Source of the DNA: an uncultured Pseudomonadota bacterium
GTDB lineage: Bacteria; Pseudomonadota; Gammaproteobacteria; Steroidobacterales; Steroidobacteraceae
Assembly (NCBI GenBank): GCA_903884235.1
Contig: CAISEB010000020.1
Coordinates: forward strand, 62,001 to 126,000
DNA length: 64,000 bases
Reading direction: 5' to 3'
The number at the start of each line of letters is the position of its first letter. Within the stretch, counting starts at the first letter, position 1. Under the pieces are notes generated by a model. The model was not told the DNA's origin, did no database searches, and saw nothing but the letters and a program-made list of their open reading frames with translations. The translations under genes and the position numbers were made by a program. Of this stretch, positions 1-8,392 are shown in pieces.

Positions 1-1
1 G

Positions 2-58
2 GCCTGCGCGGACGCCTGCGCTGCCTGTGCCCAGGAGTGCGCGAAGATCGCCGCCTGA
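2..58 (+). CDS. C-terminal end of a four-helix-bundle copper-storage-type protein (partial)
   Basis: Only the last 18 residues are in the window, ending in a TGA at 56-58; the 5' part lies outside. The tail is packed with cysteines in the pattern ACADACAACAQECAKIAA, three- and two-residue spaced as along one face of a helix. That pattern is typical of the last helix of Csp-type (DUF326) copper storage proteins, which bind many Cu(I) ions inside a four-helix bundle. The family call rests on this short tail alone. A copper role fits the CusCBA efflux operon at 20.5-26.6 kb but the two are not adjacent. It is followed at once by a strong hairpin, so it ends its transcription unit. Confidence 0.6.
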   Translation, partial: ACADACAACAQECAKIAA

Positions 59-65
59 GCCCCCA

Positions 66-95
66 CACCCCGCCGCGGCGTACCGCGGCGGGGTG
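66..95 (+). terminator. strong GC hairpin behind the copper-storage-type gene
   Basis: A perfect 13-bp stem (arms 66-78 and 83-95) closes a CGTA tetraloop eight bases after the stop codon. There is no clear T-run, so it is a terminator-like hairpin rather than a textbook intrinsic terminator. Confidence 0.65.
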
Positions 96-194
96 GATCC
101 CGGGCCGTTCCGGCCACCCCGGGACATGACGGTTCTGCCGTAATTTCCCTGATGGAAACCCCCAACCCCTGCACTGCGTACCCCATTGCGGCGG

Positions 195-530
195 ATGGCC
201 ATCTTCCGTAGAACGGTTGCACGGGTCGATCTGCGCCAAATTCTGGACGATCGGCCGGCCTCGAACGACAGCGAGCCTGCGACCATGTATCAAGACACCC
301 AGTTTCCGGTGCTCAACCGATTCATCACATCCGGCGGCACGATCGACGTGGGCCGCATCGAGAGCATCGACTGCGCCGCGGTCGCCTCGGACTCCCAGAA
401 GTTCTGGGTGGCGCTGACGCGCCGGCACGATGAGCCGCTGAGCGCGCTGCTGCAGCGACTGAACGACACGCTCGAGTACTGCCTCGAACGCAACGAGCAG
501 GTCGACGAACTCGGGACCTCCGCCCACTAG
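195..530 (+). CDS. small hypothetical protein
   Basis: An open frame of 111 residues from ATG 195; a TTG at 186 and an internal ATG at 285 are alternative starts. No start has a convincing ribosome binding site; the 285 start (MYQDTQFPVLNRF) would give an 81-residue protein and begins where the sequence starts to look like a folded domain. I do not recognise the family. There is no signal peptide or membrane segment; the C-terminal half is predicted helical (LSALLQRLNDTLEYCLERN). It stands alone between a hairpin and the TonB receptor gene. Confidence 0.5.
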   Translation: MAIFRRTVARVDLRQILDDRPASNDSEPATMYQDTQFPVLNRFITSGGTIDVGRIESIDCAAVASDSQKFWVALTRRHDEPLSALLQRLNDTLEYCLERNEQVDELGTSAH

Positions 531-571
531 TCCGCGCCGCCTCTCGCGATCCGTCACATCGATCCTGGACA

Positions 572-590
572 GCGCCGCCGCACGCGGCGC
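572..590 (+). terminator. candidate hairpin between the small gene and the TonB receptor
   Basis: A 7-bp GC stem (GCGCCGC / GCGGCGC) with a 5-base loop lies 41 bases after the stop of the small gene. No T-run follows. It could end that transcript or fold in the leader of the receptor mRNA. Confidence 0.3.
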
Positions 591-643
591 CCCGGGGTGC
601 GTCCCGTGGTAACCTGCCGGGCCACGCCCGCGCCGGATCCACG

Positions 644-2737
644 ATGACAACGCTGTACGGTCCCGTACTCCTCTTCGTGCTCGCACAACCCGCGATCGCG
701 GGTCCCGCGGCCGCGTTCGATGAGGTCGTGGTGCTCGCGACGCGCCATGCCGCGACCTCGCTCGAGGTGCCGGCCTCGGTGGATCGGGTCGAGGGGTCGG
801 CGCTGCGCGAGGGGCTCGGCGTCAACCTGTCCGAGAGCCTGGGTCCCGTGCCCGGGATCTCGGTGCAGAACCGCCAGAACTTCGCCCAGGACCTGCAGCT
901 GTCGATCCGCGGCTTCGGTGCACGCGCGAGCTTCGGCGCGCGCGGCCTCCGCCTCTATGCCGACGGCATCCCGGCGACGATGCCGGACGGCCAGGGCCAG
1001 TATTCTCATTTCGACCTGACCGGCGCCGACCACATCGAGGTGCTGCGCGGCCCGTTCTCGGCGCTCTACGGCAACGCCTCGGGCGGCGTGATCGCGATCT
1101 ACACCGCCGATGCCCCGGCCGGTGGCCTCGTGGAGGGCACGGCCGAGGCCGGCAGCTTCTCGACGCAGCGCTACGCCCTGCGCGGCGGTGGCGAGTCCGG
1201 TGGCGCCCACTACATCCTCGACGCCGCCCACTTCAGCACCGACGGCTATCGCGACCACAGCCACGCCGAGCGCAACTCGGCGAACGCGAAGCTCAAGCTC
1301 GACCTCGGTGCGCGGACACGCCTGACGTTCGTCGCGAACGCGGTGGGCACGCCGCCGGTCGACGACCCGCTCGGCCTCACGGCCGCGCAGCTCGCCGCCA
1401 ACCCGACCCAGGCCGGCGCCAACGCGCTCACCTACAACACGCGCAAGAGCCTCGCCCAGGAGCAGGCCGGCGCCACGCTCGAGAGCCAGCTGACGGACGC
1501 GGACCGCATCACGGCGCTGGCCTACGCCGGGCATCGCCACACGACGCAGTTCCAGGCGATCCTGCAGAGCGTGGAGCTGGCCAGCCCAACCCACCCGGGC
1601 GGCGTGATCGACCTCGGGCGCGACTACCGGGGCGGCGAGCTCAGGCTCGCCGACAGCCGGACGCCGGGCGGGACCCCCCTCGAGGTCACGGCCGGGGTCA
1701 GCTACGACGTCCTCGAGGAGGCGCGGCGCGGGTACTTCAACTTCGACGGCACCGACCTCGGCGTCGAAGGCGCGCTGCGCGGCGACGAGGGCAACCGGGT
1801 CCGCAGCCTGGACGAGTACCTGCAGGCGGAGTGGCTGCCGGCCGAGCGCTGGCGGATCGTCGCCGGGCTGCGCCACTCGGATGTCCACATCGTCTCGCAC
1901 AACCACCTGCTGGCGACGCCGCCGACCTCCATCGACTACGCCGCGACCAACCCCGTGGCCGGGATCACGCTGCGGGCGACGCCGGAGCTGTCGGTCTATG
2001 CCTCCTATGGCCGGGGCTTCGAGACGCCGACGCTCAACGACCTCGCGTACCGCTCCACCAACGGCAGCCTGCCGGGCCTCAACACGGCCCTCGTCCCGGC
2101 GCGCAGCGACAACTACGAGCTCGGTGCGAAGCTCGTGCGCGGCGCGACGCGCGCCACGCTCGCCGCCTTCTACATCCGCACCGAGAACGAGCTCGCGGTG
2201 AAGGCGAACTCCGGTGGCCGGTCGGTGCTGGAGAACATCGGTCCCACCAACCGGCGGGGCGTGGAGCTCGGCATCGGCAGGACGCTCGGCCATGGCCTCG
2301 CCGGCGCCCTCGCGTACACGTACCTGGACGCCAAGACCCTCGCGCCCTACGTCGCCTGCGCCGTGACGCCCTGCACCCCGGTGACGGTGGCCGCCGGCAG
2401 TAGGCTGCCGGCCGTGCCGCGCAACGCGCTCTACGCCTCGCTGACCTGGAAGTCGTCGGACGAGCATGCCTCGCTGACCGCCGAGACCGTCGGGCGTAGC
2501 GGCATCTACGCGGACGACCGCAACCTCGCCACCGCCGCGGGCTACTGGAGCAGCAACCTGCGCGCGACCCTCGTGCAGCAGGGATCCCGCTGGAAGCTGA
2601 CCGAGACGCTGCGGCTCGACAACGTGTTCGACCGTCGCTACGTCGGCACCGTGATCGTCAACGAGACCAACAGCCGGTTCTTCGAACCCTCGCCGGGCCG
2701 CACCGCCTACCTGATCGTCAGCGCGGCATACCGCTAG
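644..2737 (+). CDS. TonB-dependent outer-membrane receptor
   Basis: A 697-residue receptor with a signal peptide (residues 1 to about 20), a TonB-box-like segment (DEVVVLATR, near residue 26), a plug domain with the usual IRGFGARASFGARGLRLYADGIP signature near residues 88-110 and the LRGPFSALYGNASGGVI motif near 131-147, and a C-terminal 22-strand barrel. It should take up a large substrate such as a metal chelate across the outer membrane using TonB energy; the ligand cannot be read from the sequence. It lies 17 bases upstream of the acetylpolyamine amidohydrolase gene and is probably co-transcribed with it. No riboswitch is visible in the 113-base leader. The family is certain, the substrate is open. 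Confidence 0.9.
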   Translation: MTTLYGPVLLFVLAQPAIAGPAAAFDEVVVLATRHAATSLEVPASVDRVEGSALREGLGVNLSESLGPVPGISVQNRQNFAQDLQLSIRGFGARASFGARGLRLYADGIPATMPDGQGQYSHFDLTGADHIEVLRGPFSALYGNASGGVIAIYTADAPAGGLVEGTAEAGSFSTQRYALRGGGESGGAHYILDAAHFSTDGYRDHSHAERNSANAKLKLDLGARTRLTFVANAVGTPPVDDPLGLTAAQLAANPTQAGANALTYNTRKSLAQEQAGATLESQLTDADRITALAYAGHRHTTQFQAILQSVELASPTHPGGVIDLGRDYRGGELRLADSRTPGGTPLEVTAGVSYDVLEEARRGYFNFDGTDLGVEGALRGDEGNRVRSLDEYLQAEWLPAERWRIVAGLRHSDVHIVSHNHLLATPPTSIDYAATNPVAGITLRATPELSVYASYGRGFETPTLNDLAYRSTNGSLPGLNTALVPARSDNYELGAKLVRGATRATLAAFYIRTENELAVKANSGGRSVLENIGPTNRRGVELGIGRTLGHGLAGALAYTYLDAKTLAPYVACAVTPCTPVTVAAGSRLPAVPRNALYASLTWKSSDEHASLTAETVGRSGIYADDRNLATAAGYWSSNLRATLVQQGSRWKLTETLRLDNVFDRRYVGTVIVNETNSRFFEPSPGRTAYLIVSAAYR

Positions 2738-2754
2738 CCACCGGAGTCACGATC

Positions 2755-3783
2755 GTGATCACCGTCTATTCCGACGACCACAAGCTGCGCAACGTGCGCA
2801 CCGAACTGCACGGCGGGCTGCTGGTCCCGCCGCACGAGTGCCCCGAGCGGGCCGGCTACGTGCTCGATCGGGTGCGTGCAACGCACCTTGGCGACGTCGT
2901 GCCGCCGGTCCAGCATGGTCTCGATCCGGTGCTCCGCGTGCATGATCCGTTGTTCGTGGAGTTCCTCGGTCGCGCCTGGCGCGACTGGGAGGCCACGGGC
3001 AGCAAGGGCGAGGCGATCCCGGACTGCTGGCCGGCACGGCGCATGACGCAGCGACGGCCGACGTCGATCGTGGGCCAGCTCGGCTACTACGCGATGGCCG
3101 GCGAGACCTCGATCGGTTCGGGAACCTGGGAGGCGGCCCGCGCCGCGGCGGACGTGGCGCTGACCGCGGCGACGCGCATCGTCGGGGGCGATCGTGGCGC
3201 ATTCGCGCTGTGCCGACCGCCGGGCCACCATGCGGCGAGCGACCTGTACGGTGGCTACTGCTTCCTCAACAACGCCGCGATCGCGGCCCAGTCGCTGCGC
3301 GACCGGGGCGCCGGGCGCGTCGCGATCCTGGATGTCGACTTCCATCACGGCAACGGCACGCAGGACATCTTCTACGAGCGCGACGACGTGCTGTTCGTGT
3401 CGCTGCACGGCGATCCCCTCGAGGCATTCCCCTACTTCTCGGGCCATGCGGACGAGACGGGCGCCGGTGCTGGCCAGGGCTGCAACCTGAACCTGCCGCT
3501 GCCTCGTGGAGCAACGTTCGAGGCGTGGTCGGCGGCACTCGCGACGGGAAACGACCGCATCAGCCGCTTCCGCCCCGATGCGCTCGTGGTCTCGCTCGGC
3601 GTCGACACGTACGAGGGCGACCCGATCAGCTTCTTCAAGCTGCGCTCGGATGACTTTCGCAGCTACGGGCGCGCAATCGCCTCGCTCGGCACGCCCACGC
3701 TCTTCGTGCTCGAAGGCGGCTACGCGGTCGCGGACATCGGCGTGAACGTCGTCAACGTGCTCGCTGGCTTCGAAGGCGGCTGA
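2755..3783 (+). CDS. acetylpolyamine amidohydrolase (histone deacetylase family)
   Basis: A 342-residue zinc deacetylase that should remove acetyl groups from acetylated polyamines such as acetylputrescine or acetylcadaverine. The GTG start at 2755, preceded by GGAG, gives an N-terminus (VYSDDHKLRN..TELHGG) that lines up with bacterial APAH enzymes of about 341 residues. The active site is complete: tandem histidines H158-H159 in RPPGHHA, zinc ligands D195 and H197 in DVDFHHGNGT, D284 in SLGVDTYEGDP, and the catalytic tyrosine Y323 in LEGGYA. These fall at the numbers known for the Mycoplana enzyme. The EGDPISFFKL stretch also favours the polyamine branch over AcuC. Its neighbour is a TonB receptor, and a PuuB-like oxidase lies at 38.4 kb. 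Confidence 0.9.
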   Translation: MITVYSDDHKLRNVRTELHGGLLVPPHECPERAGYVLDRVRATHLGDVVPPVQHGLDPVLRVHDPLFVEFLGRAWRDWEATGSKGEAIPDCWPARRMTQRRPTSIVGQLGYYAMAGETSIGSGTWEAARAAADVALTAATRIVGGDRGAFALCRPPGHHAASDLYGGYCFLNNAAIAAQSLRDRGAGRVAILDVDFHHGNGTQDIFYERDDVLFVSLHGDPLEAFPYFSGHADETGAGAGQGCNLNLPLPRGATFEAWSAALATGNDRISRFRPDALVVSLGVDTYEGDPISFFKLRSDDFRSYGRAIASLGTPTLFVLEGGYAVADIGVNVVNVLAGFEGG

Positions 3784-3792
3784 GCAGGACCC

Positions 3793-5307
3793 TCAACCGG
3801 TCCAGGTCGCGGCGAACCTCGCCCGGATCGCGTCGATCTCGGCGGCCACCCCAGCATCCAGCGCCGGCACCTGGTGCCGGCCAAGGAGCTCGCGCAGCTC
3901 CGCGTCGATCCGGCCGACCAGGTCGACGTCGGGTCGGCCGTCGCCGCTGAGCGGCAGGTTCGGCCCGAGGTAGCGGCTCGCCCACAGCTGTTCACGACAG
4001 TGGCTCACCGTATGCCGGTGGGCGAGGTAGTTGCCGCGCGGCCCGACTTCCTTCGCGAGCTCGAGCGCGAGGGTGTCCGCGTCTATCCGCACGCCCTCCC
4101 ACAGCGTGCGCAGGAGCCCGGCGACGTCGTCGCACAGCATCAGCGCATGCATCGAGAACGTCAGCCCCTGGTCGAGCGATCCGAGGTAGTCGAGCGTCGC
4201 CGGTCGGCTGTAGAACGCCTGCATCAGGCTCGTGGTGATCTCGGCGACCGCGTCCTGGTTGAAGCGCCGGGCATTGGAGTAGCCGACGGCGCCGGTGAAC
4301 GACGGCAGTCCCAGTCGGCGCCGGACCTGGCACATGACCATGTCCGCGAGCGAGGTCTGCGCGAAATTGCCGATGCCGCCCGTCGAGGGCTCCATGAAGC
4401 ACACGTCCGAGCTGCCGACGCAGAACGCGCCGGGCGTCACCAACTGCGCGAGCACCATGGCGGCGAAATCGGTCGCCAGGCTGTTCACCATGCACCCGGC
4501 TGTCGTGATCGGCGTCGAGGCGCCACCGATCGGCAGCGTGCCCACGCTGATCGGCACGCCGGCGCGCGCGGCATCGATGATCTGGTCCGAGTGCGCGGCG
4601 TGGTAGTTGAGCGGCAGCGGCGTGACGATCTGCAGGAAATAGGGCTTCTCGCGCAGTGCGTCTGCACCGCCCCGGATCGCCGACGCGATCTCGATCACGA
4701 CGCGAAGAGAAGCCGGGTGCTCGCAAAGGAACTCGAGTGGCTTGGTGGTGTTGGCGCACATGATCGCGAACTCGCCGATCTCGCCATGGATGTCGGAGTG
4801 CTCGACGTCCTTGCACGCGACGCACATCGCGTCGATGTTCGGGAGCGCGTCGGCGAGCCGCGTGATGGTCGCGAGGTCCGTGGAGTTGCTGTCGCGCGGC
4901 TCCCCGGTTTCGAGATCGTAGACCCGGATGCACGTCATGCCCGGGATGAACCAGGTGTGGTGGCAGTCGATCTGGATGTGGCGCGTTCCGGTTCGGTCCC
5001 AAAGCTTCACTGACTTCGCGGTCGAGGCGAGCACGCTGCGGACGAGGTCACGATCCATGCGCACGACGCCATCCTCGGTCGCCGCGCAGCCACCGGCCCG
5101 CAGGATCGAGAGCGCCTCGGAGCCGACCTCGAACGCGACGCCGGATTCCGCGAGCAGCTCGAGCGCCGCGTCGATCAGCAGGTCCGCGGTGCCGTCGGCA
5201 AGCGGATCGTAGGGCCTGAGCGTCGCATCGTGCGGCCCCATGTAGGTCGATGCGGGCTCCGCGGCGGCGCGGCGCGGGCGACGGGTGGGCGATTCCTTGC
5301 GCGACAT
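3793..5307 (-). CDS. trimethylamine methyltransferase (MttB) family protein
   Basis: A 504-residue member of the MttB superfamily, which includes corrinoid-dependent methyltransferases acting on trimethylamine, glycine betaine, proline betaine and carnitine. Recognisable parts are the CMVNSLATDFAAMVLAQLV segment, the GCxxG-like glycine-rich barrel strands and the C-terminal GPRGNYLAHRHTVSHCREQLW block. There is no in-frame TAG, so it is not the pyrrolysine form; it belongs with the MtgB-like group of unknown or betaine-type substrates. I chose ATG 5307 because GGGAG lies just upstream; an ATG at 5349 has no ribosome site and sits almost on the promoter dyad. It is divergent from a TMADH-type dehydrogenase. 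No corrinoid protein or reactivase gene is in the window, so the methyl acceptor is unclear. Confidence 0.85.
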   Translation of the reverse strand: MSRKESPTRRPRRAAAEPASTYMGPHDATLRPYDPLADGTADLLIDAALELLAESGVAFEVGSEALSILRAGGCAATEDGVVRMDRDLVRSVLASTAKSVKLWDRTGTRHIQIDCHHTWFIPGMTCIRVYDLETGEPRDSNSTDLATITRLADALPNIDAMCVACKDVEHSDIHGEIGEFAIMCANTTKPLEFLCEHPASLRVVIEIASAIRGGADALREKPYFLQIVTPLPLNYHAAHSDQIIDAARAGVPISVGTLPIGGASTPITTAGCMVNSLATDFAAMVLAQLVTPGAFCVGSSDVCFMEPSTGGIGNFAQTSLADMVMCQVRRRLGLPSFTGAVGYSNARRFNQDAVAEITTSLMQAFYSRPATLDYLGSLDQGLTFSMHALMLCDDVAGLLRTLWEGVRIDADTLALELAKEVGPRGNYLAHRHTVSHCREQLWASRYLGPNLPLSGDGRPDVDLVGRIDAELRELLGRHQVPALDAGVAAEIDAIRARFAATWTG

Positions 5308-5350
5308 GAGGGCTCCCAGCGCCGATGGACCGGCGATCGCTTCGTTCATT

Positions 5351-5365
5351 TACAATGGGATTGTA
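5351..5365. promoter_or_regulatory. dyad in the MttB / TMADH divergent promoter
   Basis: TACAATGGGATTGTA is a perfect 6-3-6 inverted repeat. Each arm reads TACAAT on its own strand, a good -10 hexamer, so the dyad may place back-to-back -10 elements for both genes or be an operator overlapping them. Neither side has a clear -35 box, which would fit an activator-dependent promoter. Confidence 0.5.
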
Positions 5366-5409
5366 CCCGCTCAGTCGGCACGGAAGACACTCGACCGGAA
5401 GGACGACGC

Positions 5410-7437
5410 ATGACGATGGATTCGCGCTATTCGATCCTGTTCGAACCGCTGAAGCTGGGTCCGGTAACCGCTCCGAACCGCTTCTACCAGGTGCCGCATT
5501 GCACGGGCATGGGCCACGCGCTCCCACAGACGCTTGCTGCGATGCGAGGCATGAAGGCACAGGGCGGATGGGGTGTGGTCTGTACCGAATACTGTTCCAT
5601 CCATCCGACCTCAGACGACCAGCCGCATCCCTTCGCGGCGATCTGGGATGACGGCGATCGGCGCAACCTCGCGCTGATGGCCGATGCCGTACATGTCGGC
5701 GGCGCACTCGCCGGCGTGGAACTGTGGCATGGCGGCAGTTACGTCGCGAACCTTGCCTCGCGGGAGTCGCCCATCGGCGTCCGCTCGATGCCGGGCCGCA
5801 CCGAGCCGATCCAGTCACGACGCATGGACCGCCGCGACATCCGCGCGTTCCGTCGCTGGCACCGCGACGCGGCGCTGCGCGCCCGCGATGCGGGCTTCGA
5901 CATCGTGTACGTCTACCCGACGCACGGCTACCTGCTCACCGAATTCATGTCGCGAACCCTCAATGACCGGTCCGACGAATACGGCGGGTCGCTCGACAAC
6001 CGGCTGCGCCTCGCGCGCGAGTTGCTCGAGGAGACGCGCGATGCCGTCGGCGATCGCTGTGCGGTGGCGGTCCGCTTCTCGGCGGATGGCCTTGGGGAGG
6101 AGCATTTCAGCGTGGACGAATCACGCGAGGCGATGGAGCGGCTCGGTCCCCTTGCGGACGTGTGGGACATCGTCGTCGGGGACTATTACGGCGAGGAGAT
6201 GGCAACCTCCCGCTTCGTGCAGGAAGCCTCGCTCGAGGCCAAGGTCGCCGACGCGAAGCGCCTCACGGGCCGCCCGGTCGTCAGCGTAGGGCGCTTCACG
6301 TCACCGGACACGATGGTGCGGCAGCTGCGCAGCGGCCGGCTCGACTTCGTCGGCGCAGCCCGCCCCTCGATCGCCGACCCGTTCCTGCCCACCAAGATCC
6401 GCGAAGGCCGCCTCGAGGATATCCGCGAGTGCATCGGCTGCAACATCTGCTACGCCCACAACTACCGGGGCGCGGCGCTGCGCTGCACGCAGAACCCGAC
6501 GATGGGCGAGGAATGGCGCAGCGGGTGGCACCCGGAATCCGTGCCCGCGGGGCCGGGCGGAAGCGTCCTCGTCGTCGGCGCAGGCCCTGCGGGCCTCGAG
6601 GCCGCACTCACGCTGGGGCGGCGGGGCTACGACGTCGCGCTCGTCGATGCCGAGCAGGAGCCCGGCGGACGCGTGTCGCGCGAAAGCCGGCTGCCTGGGC
6701 TCGCCGAGTGGGCGCGCGTACGGGACTATCGCGTGGGACAGATCAAGCGCCTGCCGGGTGTCTCGCTGTACCTGGGTCAGTCGCTGTCGGCGCAGGACGT
6801 GCGCGACTTCGGTGCGGATCATGTGCTGATCGCGACCGGGGCGCACTGGCGGCGCGACGGGCGCGGCCGCAGCCACGCCGGCGGGATCGCGGAGCTCGCC
6901 GATGCCGCCGTGTATACGCCGGACGACCTGATGCGCGGGACGATCCCGGAAGGCGCCGTCGTGGTCTACGACGACGACAACTACTACATGGGCGCGGTGC
7001 TGGCGCTGCAGCTGGCACGTACGGGGCGAACCGTGACGTATGTGACGAGCGAGGGACGCGTCGCGGCGTGGAGCCTGTACACCGGGGAGCAGGAGGCGAC
7101 GCAGTCGCAGTTGCTCGCGAATGGCGTACGGGTCGTCGTCAATTCGCTGGTCGCCGCGTTCGACGGGACACGACTCGATCTGGCGTGCGCATACTCCGGG
7201 GCGTCGTCGCACCTCGGCTGCGATGCACTCGTGCTGGTCACCTCGCGCGAGCCCGACGAGTCCCTCTACCGCACACTCGTCGGCGAGGATCCTGCCGACG
7301 ATGCGATGCACATCCAGGCGATCGGCGACTGCGCACAGCCGGCGCTGATCGCACACGCGGTGTACTCGGGCCACAAGGCGGCACGTGAGCTCGGCAATGC
7401 GGCCCGTGCGACGCCGCGCGACCGGCTGGTCGTGTAG
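5410..7437 (+). CDS. trimethylamine dehydrogenase-type iron-sulfur flavoprotein
   Basis: A 675-residue enzyme with an old-yellow-enzyme barrel (residues 1 to about 370), a 4Fe-4S site (C341, C344, C347, C359 in CIGCNIC..LRC) and a C-terminal nucleotide-binding region (VLVVGAGPAGLEAAL). It closely follows trimethylamine, dimethylamine and histamine dehydrogenases: RFYQVPHC carries C31, the equivalent of the cysteine that covalently holds FMN in TMADH, and the TEYCS, VYVYPTHGY and DVWDIVVGD active-site segments are kept. It should oxidatively remove an alkyl group or amine, passing electrons to an electron-transfer flavoprotein. The ATG at 5410 has GGAAGGA upstream and matches the TMADH N-terminus. 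It is divergent from an MttB-family gene 102 bases away. The exact amine is not determined. Confidence 0.88.
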   Translation: MTMDSRYSILFEPLKLGPVTAPNRFYQVPHCTGMGHALPQTLAAMRGMKAQGGWGVVCTEYCSIHPTSDDQPHPFAAIWDDGDRRNLALMADAVHVGGALAGVELWHGGSYVANLASRESPIGVRSMPGRTEPIQSRRMDRRDIRAFRRWHRDAALRARDAGFDIVYVYPTHGYLLTEFMSRTLNDRSDEYGGSLDNRLRLARELLEETRDAVGDRCAVAVRFSADGLGEEHFSVDESREAMERLGPLADVWDIVVGDYYGEEMATSRFVQEASLEAKVADAKRLTGRPVVSVGRFTSPDTMVRQLRSGRLDFVGAARPSIADPFLPTKIREGRLEDIRECIGCNICYAHNYRGAALRCTQNPTMGEEWRSGWHPESVPAGPGGSVLVVGAGPAGLEAALTLGRRGYDVALVDAEQEPGGRVSRESRLPGLAEWARVRDYRVGQIKRLPGVSLYLGQSLSAQDVRDFGADHVLIATGAHWRRDGRGRSHAGGIAELADAAVYTPDDLMRGTIPEGAVVVYDDDNYYMGAVLALQLARTGRTVTYVTSEGRVAAWSLYTGEQEATQSQLLANGVRVVVNSLVAAFDGTRLDLACAYSGASSHLGCDALVLVTSREPDESLYRTLVGEDPADDAMHIQAIGDCAQPALIAHAVYSGHKAARELGNAARATPRDRLVV

Positions 7438-7595
7438 GCGGGACCCGGCCGCGACACGTGGGCGGATGGGACTGCGCCGACGGCGGGCCTGAAGGTGCCA
7501 ACCGCCCTCGTGCGGATCGCAAGCGTGCCGATGTCGCGTTCCGGTCCCGTGACCCCGCGTTCGCTGCCAGCAGCGGGATGCCCTGCGTCTAGGAC

Positions 7596-8294
7596 TCAGG
7601 CGCGGGGCTGTGCCATCCGTCGCGCGACGGGCGGGTGGCGTCCGACGAGGATCCAGTCCATCGGGACGTCGAACGCCTGCGGGAAGATCGTCGGCAGGGC
7701 CAGTTCCGGATATCCGATGCCCACCGCGATCGCGCGCGACGAAAGGGACGCGAGCGTGCGGTCGAAGAATCCACCGCCGTAGCCGAGGCGGTAGCAGCCC
7801 GGGTCGTAGCCGACAAGCGGCGCGATGGCGAGCGTCGGTGTCACCAGACGACGCTCGGCAGGCTGCGGGATCCGCCAGACGCCGTGTTCCATCCGGCAAT
7901 CGGGGGCCCAGCACCGGAACTCCAGCGGCGTCGCCGGGGCCACGACGACCGGCAGCGCGAACCGGACCCCCGCATGGTGCATCCTGCCCATCCATGCGCG
8001 CAGGTCCGGCTCGCCACGGATCGGCCAGTAGGCCGAGACCACCGGATTTGGAAGCGGCGCGATCAACGCCTCGAGCTGCCGCGCGATGGCCTCGGTCACG
8101 GCCGCACGTGCGTCCTGCGGCAGGGACATGCGCAGGGAGATCAGGCGCTCGCGCTCAGCCTTGCGCCAGCGCGCGACATCGCGTTGCTGGACCTCGTCGG
8201 GCAGGGGTCGTCCGCTCGCGTCCACGTCACTCGCCATGCACGGTGGCGACGCGGGGGACGCGTCGGGCGGGGAATCAGCCGGACGTCGGGTCAT
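7596..8294 (-). CDS. fau: 5-formyltetrahydrofolate cyclo-ligase
   Basis: Converts 5-formyl-THF to 5,10-methenyl-THF with ATP, returning folate to the one-carbon pool. The C-terminal motif LVGYDPGCYRLGYGGGFFDRTLA, including the glycine-rich nucleotide loop, is diagnostic, and the N-terminal basic RWRKAERERLISLR helix fits the family. With ATG 8294 the protein has 232 residues; ATG 8237 would give 213, closer to the usual 190-200, and neither has a strong ribosome site. The neighbours on either side point away from it, so it is a single-gene unit. Confidence 0.88.
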   Translation of the reverse strand: MTRRPADSPPDASPASPPCMASDVDASGRPLPDEVQQRDVARWRKAERERLISLRMSLPQDARAAVTEAIARQLEALIAPLPNPVVSAYWPIRGEPDLRAWMGRMHHAGVRFALPVVVAPATPLEFRCWAPDCRMEHGVWRIPQPAERRLVTPTLAIAPLVGYDPGCYRLGYGGGFFDRTLASLSSRAIAVGIGYPELALPTIFPQAFDVPMDWILVGRHPPVARRMAQPRA

Positions 8295-8392
8295 GGCCTG
8301 CACCGCCAGGTCGGGGATGCCAGCATAGCCCAGCAGGCCGCGACCGGCGACCACGCGCAATCGGCTATGCTGCAGCGCCGCGACGGACCTCG

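Noticed and set aside
554-2467. Long open frame of 637 codons on the minus strand opposite the TonB receptor
   Set aside because: It is an artefact of high GC and codon bias on the real gene; the translation is Arg/Gly/Ala-rich with no fold signature. The same applies to other long antisense frames, for example at 24493-26283 and 42828-45731.
3793-5307. Pyrrolysine-containing true trimethylamine methyltransferase
   Set aside because: There is no in-frame TAG and no pyl genes; the same holds for the copy at 47028-48608.
5230-5409. An extended frame upstream of the TMADH-type gene giving a 735-residue protein
   Set aside because: It would overlap the divergent MttB gene and promoter dyad; the ATG at 5410 has a good ribosome site and matches the TMADH N-terminus.
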